Assembly: GCF_035222275.1 (NCBI RefSeq) | Contig: NC_085881.1 | Coordinates: 434,001-498,000, forward strand | Source of the DNA: Podospora bellae-mahoneyi | Taxonomy: Eukaryota; Ascomycota; Sordariomycetes; Sordariales; Podosporaceae | DNA: 64,000 nucleotides | Direction of reading: 5' to 3' | Shown: positions 59,989 through 64,000 of the stretch, piece by piece | How the letters are laid out: each line of letters opens with the position of its first letter | Position numbering within the stretch: the stretch's first letter is position 1 | Notes under the pieces: model-generated | Told to the model about the DNA's origin: nothing | Database searches by the model: none | Seen by the model: only the letters and a program-made list of their open reading frames with translations | Position numbers and translations under genes: made by a program

Positions 59989-62815
59989 AGACTCATTGAT
60001 AGTCTTGGGGTTTCCCCTTTGGGGCGGCCCTCGATAGGCAAACGATGGGTACCTCGACTCGGGACACCGGCTCGATAGCCACCGCACTTGGGCCTGAAGA
60101 AACGCCATTGTCATGTAGCGGGACTCTCCAACGCAAGGGTCATGGTGCTAAGATGGGGCCGGGGCTTTTGTCATGACCAACACAGACAGCTGAGGATGCC
60201 GTGGGAGGACGGAGGGCCAGAAACGGCCCTTGCTGGCAAACCACTGCGAAAGCCAGGCTCCACCAGTCCAACGGTTCCTGAACGGACAGCAGGAACAGGG
60301 TTATCGGATAGCACGCCAGCCCTGCACTTGCAGGCCCCATCAGTACCCCCTAGCCAGCGGCCACACTAGCTCTGCTGGTAAGGGATAGGCAGCGACGTAA
60401 ACTCAGAAGCGAGAGGCAAGGACAAAGCGTCGAAGCCAAAACAGACCATGTTCAACGGCGTCGATGATACGGCACCCGCCAGTGGCCCGAGAGGTTCCCG
60501 CCCTTTGCTGATCGTCATGGCTTGCAAGGAGGTTTGCAGTGGCCGGCCGCTGAGCCTATCGTTCATCGGACTATGGTGACGGACTCCCCCACGACACCCA
60601 CGGCGCGCACGACCCGACCATACAGAGTACACAAAAATTGCTGAAAAGCGGCTCGCAGTTTCCCCTTTGCAGCAGATCGTGCCTGATTTAGCCGCGGGTC
60701 CCTGGCGGATCAGGCCACCGCTCATGGTGCTGTCAAAATCGCCCTCAGGAGAGCCGTGGTGAGGATGGTTGCGGACAACAAGGCATGTAGTTACCGCCAG
60801 CTGACAAGGGGTGGGAGCCTCATCGGCCGTAGGTGGCATAACCGGCGATTGCAACTCTTCACGGCATCCCATAGGTCCAGATCATCCCACCAGCTAGCTG
60901 CTGCAGCTGTCAAGCAGACGGACACATAGATCGACCGCCAAATCGGTTGCGGCAGCAGAACGGAAATCAACACAATACTGCCGCGGGAAACTTCCAGAGC
61001 GACGGCAGGGTCAGGGCAGACATGACGTTGTGCCGAAAACGACCAGGCAGATCAAGCTTCGACCCCAGGTCTGGCAAGGTAGCATCAGCGGCCTCAAACT
61101 CGCTCATTGTGCTTGTGTCGCCGTTGCCGTGGTCATCGACAGGAACGAGAATGCAAGATAGGAGCACACTTGATGCTGGCTCGCACGGGTCCAACTGATC
61201 CCGACACACTTGTCATGTACACGGCATGATATCGAAAACCTGAAGTCTGCTCCTGCTCCTCTAATTGTGCACCCACTGCGAGACGCGCCTGCAAGGTTGT
61301 CAAGGGCTGCAATGGTTCCAGCAGACAGCCGGATGAGGGGAGGTCAGATGAGAGACATCAAATTCCAACACCCGCCCACGCCACTGGGCGGATCGACGGC
61401 GACCATGTCCGCACACGACGATATGATCTTAACGGTTGGTTCGCGATTGAGATGCCGCATGTAGGCGACTGCTGCTGTTGGTTGCCGGTCCAGGACCCAG
61501 TATATTGGCACTGATTTTCGACATGCTGAACACAACCAATTTTGTCTTTCTCTCTCTCCTCTAGCCCCATAACTGGAAAGATGGATGGATGTTCTGCGTC
61601 TCAGGTACAGCATCACAGCCGAACAGCTGGTCCGTGATTCTCCAGGGAAGAAGCATGTTTCTTCAAGGCACACAGCGAGGTCCTCAGCAAACGACAGGGC
61701 CATCCTGGCAAACGGGCCCTGGGTCTTGATTCAAAGTCCACAGCCTCGCGAGGGACGGGGGAACGAGGGGGTGTCGATAACAGGCCTGGAACGGTCAAAC
61801 TAGCTTGGTAGTTGGCCAGAAAATGGCGTTCAGATGAAGGTGTAGCGTAGCTTGCCTGGTGCAAGCCTCCGAGACCGGTCCAGGCAGGTAGCTAGGTGTG
61901 TGTGTGCGTTCGGTATGCATCGAACAATTTGGCCGATGGTTGCCGCTGAGGTCTCTGGCTTGGCTCTTCCGTGATCTCGGCCCGTGGTTTGGTGTTGACA
62001 TTCGGAAACGGAATGAGGGAGCGCTGTGATGAGCATTGGGCGGTGGGTTGAATCGTGACGCACTGTTCGAAGCTTCTCATTGATGGAGAGCACGCATTCG
62101 GGCTCTAGGTTCCCGCCAAGAATCTTTTGCTGGGGAAAAAGCGGGGACGCCTTTCGGTAGCTGCCGGAACATCTCCACCACTCAGCTCCACAGTTGAAGA
62201 TTGGACGCCCACTGATAACCCTGAGGTCCTGTAAGCCCCTAACCCTGCTCTATTCAGAATCACCAAAGCAACACAGGATGAACACAGAACACAGAACACA
62301 CACAGAGCAGGAGCACATGGCAAAAGCTCAACCACTGGAAAGGTATCACGACAACTGGACTGTATACAGCTTACGTTGCCCCTTACCTCACGTCATCGCC
62401 ACAGTTTTGGGTGGTGGTATCTGATGGCTCGCAGCCTTGTTCCAGGCCTGGATTACATCAGCTCAACGGCTGAGCGCCTCCTCCCGTCTTCTGCAAGAAA
62501 CGGCGATCGACAGAACGCCCGAGACGGGCCAGTTTCTTTTTCCAAATCTACCATCTCAACGGTCACTACTCATCAGTGCTCGCACCGGGAGGTCAGACCC
62601 TTCGTATCTACGAGCTTTATCTCCTTCCAGCCTTCCCGATCAGAGTCGCCGTGTTGTGCTCACCGGGCATTGTCCCCGCCCCGAGGAAGCCCGGAAACCA
62701 GCTCCCGGCCGTCCGCTTGTCGAAACCTTCTCATCGACGTCCAGTCTTGCGGCGCGGCTGTCTGTGGCCAGTCTAGCGGAAATAACCGGTCGCTGTTCCC
62801 AATGTCATCATGCAG

Positions 62816-62849
62816 CCACCACCACACCACCACCACACCACCACCACCG
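62816..62849. repeat. CCACCACCACA-type tandem repeat
   Basis: Roughly three copies of an 11-base CCA-rich unit in intergenic DNA, a simple low-complexity tract. Confidence 0.75.
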
Positions 62850-64000
62850 GACTCCGGGTTTCGCTTCGCCCGTCAGCCGCTGTGCCGTTGCTCTTAACCA
62901 ACAGATACCCTTGTCCGGCCATGCTCCCCAGATCAATACCAGATTTGCCAAGACACCACCAGGCGATTGTGTTCCATAACCAGACCCATGGGACTGCATT
63001 CCAGTCATATTTGTACCTTCGGCATGCTATATGCTGTTCAATGAGATCACCCGGTACTCATCAGGGGCAACCGCATATTAGAGCAAGATGAGGCACTTTG
63101 CTCTGTCGATGCGCTTGCTAGCCCGTCGTGCTTTTAAGCCCATGGCCGTACACACAACATGACAAAGTTCCGTGAGACAGCTTCAATGTCAAATGTCATT
63201 GCTGGCTGGGTTCAGCTTCCATATGCACCCAAGAGCTGTGCGGTTCGGGGCTTGCGCAAAGCTGGGTCCTCTGTACGACCCTCGGCCAACCTCTTTTTTG
63301 CCAGACATCGTGTTCTACTTCTCTTCGCTTTCCATCTTCGCAAGCCCTCCTTCTTTGAGGCTGTCAGTATTTTCGCGCCGACGTGGCACCGGCACTTGCT
63401 GGTCCTGTCATGAGCAAACACTGAGTCATTTCAGCCAGCATCTGTCGTCCTCCCCAGCCGGAACTCGGGCGGCCTTTCCTCAAGCCACAGGTGGCACAGA
63501 AAGCGATAACCACATCCCCAAGTGAACAATAAGCTGGCTACATTCTCATGGCCATCTCTTGGATCTCTGCTGATGGCTATGTGCAAGTTTTCCCGAACAA
63601 GACCGGATCACCGGTATCGATGGCATGACCAAAGATAGCATACGGATGGCCATCGGCATTCCGGAACATATCCCGATCTCCATGCGGCTGGCTGCGCTCA
63701 AAAGACTTGGGGAAGCACGCCAACGTGGATGTCGGTTAGAGGTTGAAGATACTAAACATGTAAGACAGGTTGATATCAATTTCTTCTATCCGACGGGGAA
63801 GCCTGTCAACCCGTTGTTTGTGTGACACCGTAGTCTCCGGATTTGTGATGGCGTTATCAGAGAAGGTTGAGGCCATCGCATGGTGAATGCCCAGCCCTAG
63901 TCAATGCGCTCTAGGCACTCACCGTTCGGGTTCATGGGATGCTATATTATGAAGCTGTGTACACCAGGAACATCCCAAAATTAGACTTTACCAATGTATG

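Larger units (their letters stand above)
59654..64000. other. PKS promoter and right-hand gene-free stretch
   Basis: The promoter and leader of the PKS occupy the first part and include the AflR-type site. Beyond about 60100 only short frames of random appearance are present on both strands. A CCA/CAC tract lies at 62816-62849. A small frame at 63625-63825 (+, 66 codons) is the least random-looking but has no recognised family. A neighbouring gene probably lies beyond the window edge. Confidence 0.5.

Noticed and set aside
62437-62979. 180-codon frame on the plus strand
   Set aside because: Ser/Pro/Arg-rich with a His run from a CCA repeat; a second frame is equally open and no family is recognised.
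63625-63825. 66-codon frame near the right edge
   Set aside because: Its composition is more protein-like than the surroundings, but it is short, unrecognised and without supporting context.
1-64000. tRNA genes and CRISPR arrays
   Set aside because: No stretch with properly spaced A and B boxes and a cloverleaf was found by eye, and no spaced repeat arrays are present; a covariance search was not possible here.

Overview
The window looks like nuclear DNA of a filamentous ascomycete (Pezizomycotina, most likely Sordariomycetes). Genes are interrupted by short introns (58-146 nt) with GTRNGT-type donors and CTRAY branch sites. A single dispersed 5S rRNA gene stands alone, and an AT-rich island looks like a decayed, RIP-affected repeat. 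The protein set includes an NR-PKS with melanin-type domain order and two fungal zinc-cluster regulators. The genus cannot be fixed from the sequence alone.

Layout. 1-696: 3' end of an NmrA-like NAD(P)-binding gene (+), cut by the window edge. 2499-4607: four-exon gene (-) for an ADGF/CECR1-type adenosine deaminase-like protein whose metal and catalytic residues are replaced. 5830-9918: single-exon 5-oxoprolinase (+), divergent from the previous gene. 10960-13693: ADIP/NIMA-interactive coiled-coil protein (+). 14648-14766: 5S rRNA (-). 22398-25771: four-exon regulator (+) with two C2H2 fingers plus a Zn2Cys6 cluster, the signature of the melanin regulators CMR1/PIG1. 34371-35650: AT-rich repeat relic. 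41225-42466: AflR-like Zn2Cys6 regulator (-). 52929-59653: four-exon non-reducing polyketide synthase (-), SAT-KS-AT-PT-ACP-ACP-TE, a PKS1-type tetrahydroxynaphthalene synthase candidate. The rest, about 60% of the window, shows no convincing gene.

How it fits together. The right-hand 37 kb reads as a dispersed DHN-melanin locus: one synthase and two regulators of different architecture, far apart in gene-sparse DNA. An exact palindromic AflR-type site (consensus TCGSWNNSCGR) lies 325 bp upstream of the PKS start codon, so the AflR-like regulator is a natural candidate to act on it. The later pathway enzymes (naphthol reductase, scytalone dehydratase) are not seen here. The left 14 kb carries unlinked housekeeping genes.

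Exon structures were derived by eye from splice signals, reading phase and remembered family conservation; no alignment or transcript data were available. The most unusual observations are the apparent adenosine deaminase pseudoenzyme, the AflR-type palindrome, the gene-poor layout of the pigment locus, and the repeat relic.
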